NCBI RefSeq assembly: GCF_003026355.1
Contig: NZ_PYON01000024.1
Span: forward strand, 1 to 56,979
From: Photobacterium kishitanii
Lineage (GTDB): Bacteria > Pseudomonadota > Gammaproteobacteria > Enterobacterales > Vibrionaceae
Length of the DNA: 56,979 bases
Direction: 5' to 3'
Shown here: in pieces, positions 1-9,028 of the stretch
Position numbering within the stretch: position 1 is the stretch's first letter
Layout: every line of letters starts with the position of its first letter
Program-made: the position numbers and the translations under genes
The notes under the pieces: generated by a model
What the model was told of the DNA's origin: nothing
What the model saw: only the letters and a program-made list of their open reading frames with translations
Database searches by the model: none

Positions 1-33
1 AGAGAAACAACAGTTATTCGTAACTGACAATAT

Positions 34-118
34 GCGGAAGTGGCGGAATTGGTAGACGCACTAGATTTAGGTTCTAGCGCCGCAAGGTGTGAGAGTTCAA
101 GTCTCTCCTTCCGCACCA
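34..118 (+). tRNA. tRNA-Leu (anticodon UAG), copy 1
   Basis: This is an 85-nt tRNA. The acceptor stem GCGGAAG pairs with CTTCCGC, the CTAGA/TCTAG anticodon stem carries loop TTTAGGT (anticodon TAG), there is a long class II variable arm, and CCA is encoded. The variable arm has the form CCGCAAGG, as in copy 3; copies 2, 4, 5 and 6 have CCGTAAGG. Confidence 0.97.
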
Positions 119-184
119 TTCTCTCTGATTTTAAAGTCTTGTTACTACCCAACAAGCAACGGTTACTTGAAAAAGTAAACCAGT

Positions 185-259
185 AGGTCTATCGCCAAGC
201 GGTAAGGCAACGGCTTTTGATGCCGTCATACCCTGGTTCGAATCCAGGTAGACCTGCCA
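185..259 (+). tRNA. tRNA-Gln (anticodon UUG), copy 1
   Basis: This is a 75-nt tRNA with acceptor stem AGGTCTA/TAGACCT, anticodon loop TTTTGAT (anticodon TTG) and T-loop TTCGAAT, with CCA encoded. It differs from copies 2 and 3 by an A instead of T at 230, in the variable loop, so folding should be unaffected. Confidence 0.96.
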
Positions 260-291
260 TATTTAGATTAATTGTTGCGACAGTTAATCAT

Positions 292-376
292 GCGGAAGTG
301 GCGGAATTGGTAGACGCACTAGATTTAGGTTCTAGCGCCGTAAGGTGTGAGAGTTCAAGTCTCTCCTTCCGCACCA
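292..376 (+). tRNA. tRNA-Leu (anticodon UAG), copy 2
   Basis: Same 85-nt structure as copy 1 with encoded CCA, but with the CCGTAAGG variable-arm allele. It is 32 bases downstream of tRNA-Gln copy 1 in the same transcript. Confidence 0.97.
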
Positions 377-459
377 TTATTCTTTAAATCAGATTTTTAC
401 CAATTACTGATTTAATTAATACAACTAGAGAAACAACAGTTATTCGTAACTGACAATAT

Positions 460-544
460 GCGGAAGTGGCGGAATTGGTAGACGCACTAGATTTAGGTTC
501 TAGCGCCGCAAGGTGTGAGAGTTCAAGTCTCTCCTTCCGCACCA
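460..544 (+). tRNA. tRNA-Leu (anticodon UAG), copy 3
   Basis: Duplicate of copy 1 displaced by 426 bases, with the same CCGCAAGG variable arm and encoded CCA. Confidence 0.97.
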
Positions 545-610
545 TTCTCTCTGATTTTAAAGTCTTGTTACTACCCAACAAGCAACGGTTACTTGAAAAA
601 GTAAACCAGT

Positions 611-685
611 AGGTCTATCGCCAAGCGGTAAGGCAACGGCTTTTGATGCCGTCATTCCCTGGTTCGAATCCAGGTAGACCTGCCA
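611..685 (+). tRNA. tRNA-Gln (anticodon UUG), copy 2
   Basis: Duplicate of Gln copy 1 displaced by 426 bases. T656 replaces A230; all stems are intact and CCA is encoded. Confidence 0.96.
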
Positions 686-717
686 TATTTAGATTAATTG
701 TTGCGACAGTTAATCAT

Positions 718-802
718 GCGGAAGTGGCGGAATTGGTAGACGCACTAGATTTAGGTTCTAGCGCCGTAAGGTGTGAGAGTTCAAGTCTCTCCTTCCGCAC
801 CA
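718..802 (+). tRNA. tRNA-Leu (anticodon UAG), copy 4
   Basis: Duplicate of copy 2 displaced by 426 bases (CCGTAAGG variable arm, encoded CCA). Confidence 0.97.
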
Positions 803-885
803 TTATTCTTTAAATCAGATTTTTACCAATTACTGATTTAATTAATACAACTAGAGAAACAACAGTTATTCGTAACTGACAATAT

Positions 886-970
886 GCGGAAGTGGCGGAA
901 TTGGTAGACGCACTAGATTTAGGTTCTAGCGCCGTAAGGTGTGAGAGTTCAAGTCTCTCCTTCCGCACCA
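886..970 (+). tRNA. tRNA-Leu (anticodon UAG), copy 5
   Basis: An 85-nt tRNA with the same stems and anticodon. Its upstream spacer matches that of copies 1 and 3, but it has the CCGTAAGG variable arm of copies 2 and 4. That mosaic suggests gene conversion or an intermediate step of the expansion. Confidence 0.97.
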
Positions 971-1012
971 TTCTCTCTAGTTTGTGAAAAGTCTTATGAA
1001 AATAAGCACTGT

Positions 1013-1087
1013 AGGTCTATCGCCAAGCGGTAAGGCAACGGCTTTTGATGCCGTCATTCCCTGGTTCGAATCCAGGTAGACCTGCCA
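1013..1087 (+). tRNA. tRNA-Gln (anticodon UUG), copy 3
   Basis: Same 75-nt sequence as Gln copy 2. The spacer before it (979-1012) differs from the one in the duplicated units, so this copy lies outside the 426-bp repeat. Confidence 0.96.
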
Positions 1088-1125
1088 CTCTTTAAGAGTA
1101 TTGATAAATGTCAGTACTCTATGAT

Positions 1126-1202
1126 GGCTACGTAGCTCAGTTGGTTAGAGCACATCACTCATAATGATGGGGTCACAGGTTCGAATCCCGTCGTAGCCAC
1201 CA
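1126..1202 (+). tRNA. metT: tRNA-Met (elongator, anticodon CAU)
   Basis: A 77-nt tRNA with acceptor stem GGCTACG/CGTAGCC, anticodon loop CTCATAA and encoded CCA. As far as I recall it matches E. coli metT over its whole length. It lacks the GGG/CCC anticodon-stem pairs of initiator tRNA, so it is the elongator. In E. coli metT-leuW-gln tRNAs also form one operon beside ubiF-miaB, so the position is conserved. Confidence 0.93.
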
Positions 1203-1235
1203 TTTCTTTCTGATATTTCAGTAAGAATAAAATTT

Positions 1236-1320
1236 GCGGAAGTGGCGGAATTGGTAGACGCACTAGATTTAGGTTCTAGCGCCGTAAGGTGTGAGAGTTC
1301 AAGTCTCTCCTTCCGCACCA
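1236..1320 (+). tRNA. tRNA-Leu (anticodon UAG), copy 6
   Basis: Last gene of the tRNA operon: 85 nt, CCGTAAGG variable arm, encoded CCA. The operon terminator follows within ten bases. Confidence 0.97.
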
Positions 1321-1328
1321 TATTAGAG

Positions 1329-1357
1329 ACCTACTCTTTGAGTAGGTTTTCTTTTAT
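1329..1357 (+). terminator. Rho-independent terminator of the tRNA operon
   Basis: CCTACTC (1330-1336) pairs with GAGTAGG (1340-1346) around loop TTT, followed by TTTTCTTTT. It lies directly after the last tRNA-Leu. Confidence 0.85.
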
Positions 1358-1391
1358 CTGCTGAATGGTAATTACAACCATCACCAGTAAT

Positions 1392-1426
1392 AAAAAAGCC
1401 GCTAACTTTCGTTGGCGGCTTTTTTA
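1392..1426. terminator. Bidirectional terminator
   Basis: AAAAAAGCCGC with TAAC pairs with GTTGGCGGCTTTTTT around a TTTC loop, giving a U-tract on both strands. It serves as the terminator of the convergent FUSC gene (- strand) and as a backup for the tRNA operon. Confidence 0.85.
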
Positions 1427-1451
1427 TGATCTTAATATCTAGATTGACAGA

Positions 1452-3539
1452 TTAAATCAATTCACTGCCATTCTTTAATTGATGCATATGTTTTAGTGTT
1501 GCAGCTGAGAGCATGATTACCGCCCTTACTGTCATCTGATCGGTAGATAAACTATCATCTTGTAACTCGGTATTTAAATCATCAATATAAGGAAAAGTAG
1601 TGTCCGTACCATCCCGTAGTTGTATCACCAAAGCTTGAATTCCTGCTTCAATAGGCGCTTGATAATCAACGATAGCAGGCAATACAACACCCTTGCGTAG
1701 CATAGAAACCAAAATACAAAGATAATGTACTAACTGGTGATATTGTTCTAATAATTGCTGCTGATAATCACTATCTTGATGAGTCCGCTTTGGCTCTTGC
1801 TGCATTTCATTAAAGACTAACTCCCAATCATGCTCTGCCATCAATACATTTTTACGATAACCCATCAATGTTTGCCGTGCTTGTTCATCAACAATAAAGT
1901 CAGCTTTATTGTCCCCTTTTAGCTGAGAGAAAGCGTAACTGAGTAACACTCCGGCATTGATTATTCCCTGAGTTGCTTTGTTATTGATATCGTGACTGCG
2001 CCATTGCGGCCACAGAAATGTCATCCCTAACAACACCACTATCGCCCCCACAAAACAATCAATTAATCGCGGCAAAATCAAGGCTAACCCTTGATGAGAA
2101 AGTAACTCTAACGCCAATATCAATACTGCACAAAAACCACCAACAGCCACCACGTAATAACGTAAAATAAGCGTTAATGATATCGGAATTAACATCAACG
2201 TAATCAGCTGCATTGCGCCAACGGGTAACCCTGATTTAATCACAACAACAGCAAAAACTAATCCACCGATAGTACCAATACAACGCTGCCAAACACGGCT
2301 TTTAGTTGCAACAAATCCAGGCTGTAATACCAATACCATTGTGAGTACCACCCACTCAGGTCGCAACAATTGGAAATATTGTGCAATCCCAGATCCGACA
2401 GCAAAAATTATTCCCATTCGTGCGACATAACGCCAAATAGGGTGCCCAAATGACGGCCAGCGCCAAGTTAATTCAAATGGCTGAACTTGAAACTCTCGTT
2501 GATATAATGGTTTATTATTTTCAATCACTTGAGAGATACGAATAATTGCTCGCCCCCAAAGTCGTAATTGGGGATGAGCATCATCAGCGGCATTCGCCAC
2601 TAAAGGTTGGGCTAATGCAGAAAGTTGATGCTTACAATGGTAACTACCACCACTTTGAATAGCTTTGGCTTGACGACGTAATATCTGTTGCGCATGTTGG
2701 CTCCATAAAATCAATTGCTGTCGACGAATAGGATCATCAAATCGAGCCAGAAGTGACTGATTAGTTGAATGACCAATAATAGCGAGTTCAAAAATATCAC
2801 TCGCCACTTGTAAACTCGCTAGCAATGATTGTCGCTTTGTTGTCGCAGCATCGTTCGAGATACTCGATTGAATAGTTTGACTAAATAAGTCAACTAAGTG
2901 GTGTTTTTGATTTGATAATGTCGACAGTAGATCGGCTTCTCCCAACACAATCCGTTGCCTCAGTGCAATATAGTGAGCTAACGCATTGTAAATAGCGGCT
3001 AAACTCGAACGCAAAGCCAAATTTTGCCACACCACAAACCACAACCAACTAAACAGCGCAAAAATAGCCGGACCAAATAATAAAACGGGGAAATTCTGGA
3101 GTGGTGTTTGTTGATTAAATAAAGAAAAACAAACAGCAGCCAAATACAGTGAAGAAATACCTAATCGAGTCCAGAATGGACCATTGACAGCAGGAGAGGC
3201 AAGCAACATCGCGATAATAGCAAAGCTTAACCATAGGGGTAATGGGCTGTAAAAAAGCCCCAATGAAATCGTGACAGCGAGTCCCCACATGAAGAGTGAG
3301 ATTCCGAGCCGTTGCCATCGTTTAGGCCCGGGTTGATCTAAACCACTCAGTAATGCCGCAGGCATTGCAACGATGGCATAAGAGGCTAAATCTAATCGAT
3401 GTCCAATCATGCCGAGAGCAAAGATCAGAATAATTCCTGCCGAGCCTCTTAAGCCCATGTTTAATGAGGGGTAATACCAAAGTCGCGTTAAAAACTGACT
3501 GATTTTAGTGATATACAATGCTTCCTCCTGTAAGCTCAT
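1452..3539 (-). CDS. FUSC-family inner membrane protein (YccS/YhfK-like)
   Basis: A 695-residue protein with two blocks of hydrophobic helices (roughly residues 25-175 and 375-505), each followed by a large soluble region. This is the duplicated membrane/cytoplasmic layout of the FUSC family (E. coli YccS and YhfK are about 700 residues). Family members resemble aromatic-acid exporter AaeB, but the substrate of the YccS/YhfK branch is not established. The ATG at 3539 is preceded by a plausible ribosome site. The gene stands alone on the - strand and ends at the shared bidirectional terminator near 1392-1426. Family assignment is firm; whether it is the direct YccS or YhfK orthologue is not resolved here. 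Confidence 0.85.
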   Translation of the reverse strand: MSLQEEALYITKISQFLTRLWYYPSLNMGLRGSAGIILIFALGMIGHRLDLASYAIVAMPAALLSGLDQPGPKRWQRLGISLFMWGLAVTISLGLFYSPLPLWLSFAIIAMLLASPAVNGPFWTRLGISSLYLAAVCFSLFNQQTPLQNFPVLLFGPAIFALFSWLWFVVWQNLALRSSLAAIYNALAHYIALRQRIVLGEADLLSTLSNQKHHLVDLFSQTIQSSISNDAATTKRQSLLASLQVASDIFELAIIGHSTNQSLLARFDDPIRRQQLILWSQHAQQILRRQAKAIQSGGSYHCKHQLSALAQPLVANAADDAHPQLRLWGRAIIRISQVIENNKPLYQREFQVQPFELTWRWPSFGHPIWRYVARMGIIFAVGSGIAQYFQLLRPEWVVLTMVLVLQPGFVATKSRVWQRCIGTIGGLVFAVVVIKSGLPVGAMQLITLMLIPISLTLILRYYVVAVGGFCAVLILALELLSHQGLALILPRLIDCFVGAIVVLLGMTFLWPQWRSHDINNKATQGIINAGVLLSYAFSQLKGDNKADFIVDEQARQTLMGYRKNVLMAEHDWELVFNEMQQEPKRTHQDSDYQQQLLEQYHQLVHYLCILVSMLRKGVVLPAIVDYQAPIEAGIQALVIQLRDGTDTTFPYIDDLNTELQDDSLSTDQMTVRAVIMLSAATLKHMHQLKNGSELI

Positions 3540-3617
3540 CTCAGTACAATAAAGATGTCACAAACAGCAGGCACTATCCAATAAACTTCTACACAAGCAA
3601 AGAAAGAAACTCTTTCC

Positions 3618-4778
3618 TTAAATGCCCATTGCGTATTTGAGTACTTGTTTTTTTATACCACCAGTATGATCTGCAACTCGCAAACCAACATTACGCAGTA
3701 ACTTTAATGGCCCAATATTATTACTGAAAGTACTGTAGAAAAAATCCATTCCCGTTTGCATAATCAAATTATCAGGACGACGACAACGTTCATAATTAGC
3801 TAGAACTTGCGGCTGTTGCCAATCATTACCGGCCTGACTGATTTTTTCTAATAGACAACCGACGTCTTTAAAGCCTAAATTGACCCCTTGGCCAGCTAAT
3901 GGATTAATGGTGTGGGCAGCATCGCCTAACAGCACCACATTCGGCTTATGGTACGTTTGTGCATGGCGGCGCGTTAACGGAAAACTACCATGGTTAAGTA
4001 CCTTAAACTCACCTAACTCAGTGGGGAAAGCTGCCGTTATCTCAGCCTGTAGCTGCATTGTGGGCATCGCTGATAATTGTCGAATGCGTGCAGGAGTGTC
4101 ATACCAAACTAGCGATCCTTGATGACCAGGCAAAGGTAAAAATGATCGTGGGCCTGCAGGTGTAAACTGCTGCCAAGTAATATCTTGTTGTGGTAATACT
4201 GTCGCAATATTAATCAGCATACAATGTTGGCGATAATCCCATGCTGTAATACCTATATTGGCTTGGTGGCGTACTTGAGAGTTTGCGCCATCAGCACCAA
4301 TCAATAAGCCACAATTAATCAATGAACCATCATTCAATTCAACTTGATAACCCTCATTAATTGCCGTCGCTGCCACCATCGTTGCGGGACACAATAAGGT
4401 AATATTGTCGTATTGTTCAAATTGCTGCCATAGCGCCAATTGGATCACGCGGTTTTCAACGATATAACCTAATTGTTGCAGCTGCATCTCATCAGCACTG
4501 AATCGAGTTCTGCATTCTGGGTGCTCCCAGGTTTCAAGACGTTTAAAAGGACATAGACGCATAGCCATCACTGCCTGCCATGCACCGAGTTGTTCTAATA
4601 ACGCCACTGAATGTGGAGAAATAGCTGACACGCGTAAATCCATCGCCTGCTCAGTAACAAAAGGGGATGGCGCATAACCTTCAATCACTGCGACATCAAG
4701 CCCTTGCTGAGCTAACCCAATCGCAGCTGCCGCACCAACCATACCGCCACCAGCAACAATGACATCATATTGTTCCAT
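3618..4778 (-). CDS. ubiF: 3-demethoxyubiquinol 3-hydroxylase (UbiF)
   Basis: A 386-residue FAD-dependent hydroxylase of the UbiF/UbiH/VisC family, close in length to E. coli UbiF (391). It would add the C6 hydroxyl in aerobic ubiquinone synthesis. Visible motifs are the N-terminal dinucleotide fold (GGGMVG, 10-15), the DG motif (GADGANSQVR, 161-170) and the FAD ribityl-binding motif (GDAAHTINPLAGQG, 285-298). The start has AGGTGAA just upstream. The position beside the Met-Leu-Gln tRNA operon and opposite miaB is the same as in E. coli, which supports UbiF over its paralogues UbiH and UbiI. Confidence 0.9.
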   Translation of the reverse strand: MEQYDVIVAGGGMVGAAAAIGLAQQGLDVAVIEGYAPSPFVTEQAMDLRVSAISPHSVALLEQLGAWQAVMAMRLCPFKRLETWEHPECRTRFSADEMQLQQLGYIVENRVIQLALWQQFEQYDNITLLCPATMVAATAINEGYQVELNDGSLINCGLLIGADGANSQVRHQANIGITAWDYRQHCMLINIATVLPQQDITWQQFTPAGPRSFLPLPGHQGSLVWYDTPARIRQLSAMPTMQLQAEITAAFPTELGEFKVLNHGSFPLTRRHAQTYHKPNVVLLGDAAHTINPLAGQGVNLGFKDVGCLLEKISQAGNDWQQPQVLANYERCRRPDNLIMQTGMDFFYSTFSNNIGPLKLLRNVGLRVADHTGGIKKQVLKYAMGI

Positions 4779-4950
4779 ATCTTCACCTACCTATTATGTC
4801 CTGGCTTGTTATTTGGTTATAATCTTTCAAACCATCGTGTTAGATGATTGTATAAGAAAACACGCTTAACGGGGTACTACGATAACGTATTCGCCGCTAA
4901 TCACCCATTGGCCACCACTGTCTCTCACCGCTGAAAGGAATCAAATCACT

Positions 4951-5679
4951 ATGCTGGCAGGCTTTCGACGCTTTATTGTTAAACTTATTTTATGCGCCCT
5001 TATTATACCGATTATATTGATCGTTATTTTTAAATTTATTAATCCCCCCTTTTGGGGCTGGGAAATAAGTCGCGCACTCTTTCCGCCTCAAGGTTACCCG
5101 ACCCAAACCCAGCATCAATGGGTAAATTTGAATCAGATTTCAAAAAATATGCAGTTAGCCGTTATTGCATCAGAAGATCAAACCTTTCCTGAACATCATG
5201 GCATCGATCTCAGCGCGACCCTATCAGTGCTTCAACACAGTGGTAAAAATGGCCCTGATCGTGGCGCGAGTACTATCACTCAACAAACAGCCAAGAATGT
5301 ATTTTTGTTTCCTAGCCACTCTTTCATTCGTAAAGGCATAGAATTATATTTCGCATTGTGGATGGAGATCATTTGGGGCAAGGATCGTATTTTAGAAACC
5401 TATTTAAACGTGATTGAATTTGGCCCCGGGATCTATGGTGTCCAAGCTGCTAGTGAGCACTTTTTCCATATTCCAGCGAGTAGACTCAGTGCTCAACAAG
5501 CGGCACAGCTGGCCGCAGTATTACCTAACCCTTATAAAATAAAAGCCAGTCCAATGAGCAATTATGTTTATCAGCGCACATTATGGATCCGCAAACAAAT
5601 GCGCCAACTAGGAATGGTAACGCTTGATAAAGTCTATGATGAACAATCACTTTTTAAATCGTTTCATCTCTATCGTTAG
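4951..5679 (+). CDS. mtgA: Monofunctional peptidoglycan glycosyltransferase (MtgA)
   Basis: A 242-residue GT51 enzyme that polymerises lipid II into glycan strands at the outer face of the inner membrane. One N-terminal membrane helix (about residues 8-31) is followed by the transglycosylase domain. The first conserved motif SEDQTFPEHHG carries the likely catalytic Glu at 75, and RGASTITQQTAKN (104-116) is the second signature. No transpeptidase domain follows, so it is monofunctional. AAAGGAA lies upstream of the ATG, somewhat far (about 11 bases). In E. coli mtgA sits elsewhere, so its place between ubiF and miaB differs from the enteric order. Confidence 0.93.
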   Translation: MLAGFRRFIVKLILCALIIPIILIVIFKFINPPFWGWEISRALFPPQGYPTQTQHQWVNLNQISKNMQLAVIASEDQTFPEHHGIDLSATLSVLQHSGKNGPDRGASTITQQTAKNVFLFPSHSFIRKGIELYFALWMEIIWGKDRILETYLNVIEFGPGIYGVQAASEHFFHIPASRLSAQQAAQLAAVLPNPYKIKASPMSNYVYQRTLWIRKQMRQLGMVTLDKVYDEQSLFKSFHLYR

Positions 5680-5846
5680 TTGTGTTCAAAAGACCACAAT
5701 TTTTTCGGGGTGGTGATGATCTAGTCAGACCGAGTTTAAAGCAGTACAATACGCGGCTTGCTACAGGGCATTACTCTAAACTGAAGTAATACAACCTGTC
5801 AGCCCGTAATCTGAATGTAATGAATCAACACTACGAGCGAAGAGAG

Positions 5847-7274
5847 ATGGCGAAGAAACTGCTGATTAAAACCTGGGGCTGCCAGATGAACGAATACGAT
5901 TCATCAAAAATGGCCGATCTTCTTAATGCTGCTAATGGCTTCGAGTTAACAGAAATCCCAGAAGAAGCAGATGTTCTGCTACTTAACACCTGTTCGATCC
6001 GTGAAAAAGCACAAGAAAAAGTTTTCCATCAGCTAGGCCGCTGGAAAAAACTAAAAGATAAAAAGCCAGATCTAGTGATCGGCGTTGGTGGCTGTGTAGC
6101 GACTCAAGAAGGTGATTCGATTCGTAAGCGCGCACCTTACGTTGACGTTATCTTTGGCCCACAAACCCTACACCGTTTGCCAGAAATGATTAAACGTTCT
6201 CAAGCAAATGAAAAAACCGTTATGGATATTTCATTCCCAGAGATTGAGAAGTTCGATAGCTTACCAGAGCCACGTGCTGATGGTGCAACGGCATTTGTTT
6301 CTATCATGGAAGGCTGTTCTAAGTACTGTACTTACTGTGTGGTGCCCTACACCCGTGGTGAAGAAGTTAGCCGCCCGATTGATGATGTTTTATTTGAGAT
6401 CGCGCAACTGGCTGATCAAGGCGTACGTGAAGTTAATCTTCTTGGCCAAAATGTTAACGCATTCCGTGGTCCAACGTATGATGGTGAGTTAGCAAGCTTT
6501 GCTGAATTGCTACGTTTAGTCGCTGCTATCGATGGTATTGACCGTGTACGTTACACAACCAGTCATCCGATTGAATTTACTGATGACATTATTGACGTTT
6601 ACAAAGATACCCCTGAACTGGTTAACTACTTACACCTACCAGTACAAAGTGGCTCAGATCGCATTCTGACGATGATGAAGCGTCCTCACACTGTGCTTGA
6701 ATATAAGTCAAAAATCCGTAAATTACGTAAAGTACGTCCAGATATCACCATGAGTTCAGACTTTATTGTCGCGTTCCCTGGCGAGTCAGATCAAGATTTC
6801 GAAGATACCATGAAACTGATTCGTGATATCGATTTTGATATTAGTTACAGCTTTATCTTCTCACCACGTCCAGGTACGCCTGCCGCTGATTACCCTTGTG
6901 ATCTGACTGAAGAAGTGAAGAAAGAGCGCCTGTACGCCCTGCAACAGCAGCTTAATAGCCAAGCAATGCGCCACGCACGTCAAATGCTAGGCACTGAGCA
7001 ACGTATTTTAGTTGAAGGCCCATCGCGTAAGAATGTGATGGAACTGCGTGGTCGTACTGAAAACAACCGTATTGTAAACTTTGAAGGTTCTGCTGAACTG
7101 ATTGGTCAATTTGTTGATGTGAAAATCGTTGACGTATTTACTAACTCATTGCGTGGCGAGCTTGTTCGCACTGAAGCAGAGATGGATCTTCGCGTTGCAA
7201 TGTCACCAGCAGCTATGATGGCTAAAACGCGTCGTGAAGATGATTTAGGTGTAGGCGTATATACTCCAGAATAA
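5847..7274 (+). CDS. miaB: tRNA-2-methylthio-N6-dimethylallyladenosine synthase (MiaB)
   Basis: A radical-SAM methylthiotransferase that adds the 2-methylthio group to i6A37 of tRNAs reading U-starting codons. From the ATG at 5847 the protein has 475 residues (E. coli 474) and begins [18 protein letters not shown]. The frame stays open to 5820, but the first nine codons there are not conserved in E. coli and GAAGAGAG precedes 5847. Three N-terminal cluster cysteines are seen (C12, C49, C83), plus the radical-SAM triad C157-x3-C161-x2-C164. A TRAM domain occupies roughly the last 70 residues. It heads the conserved miaB-ybeZ-ybeY-corC-lnt group. Confidence 0.96.
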   Translation: MAKKLLIKTWGCQMNEYDSSKMADLLNAANGFELTEIPEEADVLLLNTCSIREKAQEKVFHQLGRWKKLKDKKPDLVIGVGGCVATQEGDSIRKRAPYVDVIFGPQTLHRLPEMIKRSQANEKTVMDISFPEIEKFDSLPEPRADGATAFVSIMEGCSKYCTYCVVPYTRGEEVSRPIDDVLFEIAQLADQGVREVNLLGQNVNAFRGPTYDGELASFAELLRLVAAIDGIDRVRYTTSHPIEFTDDIIDVYKDTPELVNYLHLPVQSGSDRILTMMKRPHTVLEYKSKIRKLRKVRPDITMSSDFIVAFPGESDQDFEDTMKLIRDIDFDISYSFIFSPRPGTPAADYPCDLTEEVKKERLYALQQQLNSQAMRHARQMLGTEQRILVEGPSRKNVMELRGRTENNRIVNFEGSAELIGQFVDVKIVDVFTNSLRGELVRTEAEMDLRVAMSPAAMMAKTRREDDLGVGVYTPE

Positions 7275-7347
7275 CGCGAAATTATTGCAGACTAACCACG
7301 TACTGTTATACGCATTATTTAAAGTAACTCGCATGCCCTGAAAACAT

Positions 7348-7369
7348 GGTCGCCTACTAATAGGCGACC
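7348..7369 (+). promoter_or_regulatory. Strong hairpin in the ybeZ leader, without U-tract
   Basis: GGTCGCCTA (7348-7356) pairs perfectly over 9 bp with TAGGCGACC (7361-7369) around loop CTAA. No run of T follows, so it is not a standard intrinsic terminator. It ends a few bases before the ybeZ ribosome site (GAGAGG, 7375-7380). It could be an mRNA processing or stability element between miaB and ybeZ; that role is inference. Confidence 0.55.
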
Positions 7370-7386
7370 TCAATGAGAGGCAAACC

Positions 7387-8484
7387 TTGAGCAAAATAAT
7401 TACTGTAGAATTTGATCTAGAGCCCGCTAATAATCAGCGACTTTCCAGCCTTTGTGGTCCTTTCGACGACAACATCAAACAGCTAGAACGTCGTCTAGGT
7501 GTTGAAATCAATCATCGCAGCAACCATTTTAGCGTTGTTGGTCAACCACACACCGCTGAAAGTGCCACTAATATCATAAAAGATTTATACGTTGATACGG
7601 CTCCCGTACATAACAATATTCCTGATATTGAACCTGACCATATTCATCTAGCGATTAAAGCATCCGGCGTATTAGAGCAAACCGTAGAAACCACCATCCC
7701 TTTTGGTAAAGAAGTTCATATTAAAACCAAAAAAGGGATCATTAAACCGCGCACACCTAACCAATCCCAATACATCGCCAATATTGTGACTCATGATATT
7801 ACGTTTGGTGTCGGTCCTGCAGGTACGGGTAAAACTTACCTTGCTGTTGCGGCAGCGGTTGATGCCCTTGAGCGTCAAGAAGTTCGTCGTATTCTACTAA
7901 CGCGTCCAGCTGTTGAAGCGGGTGAAAAATTAGGTTTCTTACCCGGTGATTTAAGCCAGAAAGTCGATCCATATTTACGTCCTCTTTATGATGCTTTATT
8001 TGAAATGCTCGGTTTTGAACGCGTAGAAAAGCTCATTGAGCGTAATGTGATTGAAGTTGCACCACTGGCTTATATGCGTGGCCGTACCCTTAATGATGCC
8101 TTTATCATTTTGGATGAAAGCCAAAATACTACTGTTGAACAGATGAAAATGTTCTTAACTCGAATTGGCTTTAATTCTCGAGCAGTAATCACTGGTGACG
8201 TAACTCAGATAGATTTACCGCGTGGTGCTCGTTCAGGCTTACGTCATGCAATTGAAGTATTATCAAACGTTGATGATATTAGCTTTAACTTCTTCCTAGC
8301 CAACGATGTTGTACGCCACCCAGTGGTTGCTCGTATCGTTCAAGCTTATGAAGTGTGGGAAAGTGAAGACCAAAAACAACGTAAACAAGCAGAGCAACGC
8401 CGTCGCACCGAACAAGAAGCTAAAGAAGCAGCCTTATTCGCAGCGGCAACTGCTGCTAAAATCGAATCACAAAAGAGTAACTAA
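7387..8484 (+). CDS. ybeZ: PhoH-family ATPase YbeZ (PhoL)
   Basis: A 365-residue PhoH-like P-loop ATPase. Walker A is GPAGTGKT (143-150) and Walker B is LDES (242-245); the tail after residue 325 is charged and Ala/Glu/Lys-rich. The start is a TTG at 7387, six bases after GAGAGG; no good ATG is nearby and translation from here matches the family N-terminus. YbeZ works with the ribonuclease YbeY, encoded immediately downstream: its stop codon shares one base (A8484) with the ybeY ATG, pointing to translational coupling. Confidence 0.93.
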   Translation: MSKIITVEFDLEPANNQRLSSLCGPFDDNIKQLERRLGVEINHRSNHFSVVGQPHTAESATNIIKDLYVDTAPVHNNIPDIEPDHIHLAIKASGVLEQTVETTIPFGKEVHIKTKKGIIKPRTPNQSQYIANIVTHDITFGVGPAGTGKTYLAVAAAVDALERQEVRRILLTRPAVEAGEKLGFLPGDLSQKVDPYLRPLYDALFEMLGFERVEKLIERNVIEVAPLAYMRGRTLNDAFIILDESQNTTVEQMKMFLTRIGFNSRAVITGDVTQIDLPRGARSGLRHAIEVLSNVDDISFNFFLANDVVRHPVVARIVQAYEVWESEDQKQRKQAEQRRRTEQEAKEAALFAAATAAKIESQKSN

Positions 8485-8945
8485 TGGCGATTTATCTTGA
8501 TCTACAACTTGCAACAGCAGACGAAGCTGGATTACCGACGGAAGCTGAATTCCAACAATGGTTAGATGCAGCGGTCACACCGTTTCAAACCGATGCTGAA
8601 GTCACTATTCGATTAGTTGACGAGCAAGAAAGCCACGCACTGAACCTTGAGTACCGTGGTAAAGATCGACCAACAAATGTACTATCTTTTCCATTTGAAG
8701 CACCGCCGGGAATCGAAATCGATTTACTGGGTGATTTAATTATTTGTCGCCAAGTTGTCGAAGCTGAAGCTCTTGAGCAACAAAAGCCACTTAATGCGCA
8801 TTGGGCACATATGGTTGTACACGGTAGCCTGCATCTGCTAGGTTATGATCATATCGAAGACGATGAAGCTGAAGAAATGGAAACATTAGAGACTGAAATA
8901 ATGCAAAACATGGGCTTTGTCGACCCTTACATTTCTGAAAAGTAG
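8484..8945 (+). CDS. ybeY: Endoribonuclease YbeY
   Basis: A 153-residue single-domain zinc-dependent endoribonuclease (UPF0054) involved in 16S rRNA 3' maturation and 70S ribosome quality control. The metal site HxxxHxxxxxH is complete: H113, H117 and H123 in the stretch [11 protein letters not shown]. The ATG overlaps the ybeZ stop by one base. Length matches E. coli YbeY (155). Confidence 0.95.
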   Translation: MAIYLDLQLATADEAGLPTEAEFQQWLDAAVTPFQTDAEVTIRLVDEQESHALNLEYRGKDRPTNVLSFPFEAPPGIEIDLLGDLIICRQVVEAEALEQQKPLNAHWAHMVVHGSLHLLGYDHIEDDEAEEMETLETEIMQNMGFVDPYISEK

Positions 8946-9028
8946 TAATATATTAATAAATATTCCGCGGCTTAATAAACCAAGCCGCATTTCCGTGGCA
9001 ATATCCACTTAGTTGATAAAAGTAAATA

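Larger units (their letters stand above)
1..852 (+). repeat. 426-bp tandem duplication of a Leu-Gln-Leu tRNA unit
   Basis: Bases 1-426 and 427-852 are two direct copies of the same segment, each holding tRNA-Leu, tRNA-Gln, tRNA-Leu and their spacers. By eye I find one mismatch: A230 in the first copy and T656 in the second, in the variable loop of tRNA-Gln. A third copy starts at 853 and matches through its tRNA-Leu to about 978, then diverges in the spacer. The copy may begin before the window. Such near identity, including spacers, means a recent duplication or ongoing gene conversion. Confidence 0.93.

Noticed and set aside
384..581. 65-residue frame on the - strand across tRNA-Leu
   Set aside because: It is antisense to an intact tRNA gene and part of the tRNA duplication.
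5820..5846. Upstream ATG for miaB
   Set aside because: It adds nine non-conserved residues; the E. coli-like N-terminus and ribosome site favour 5847.
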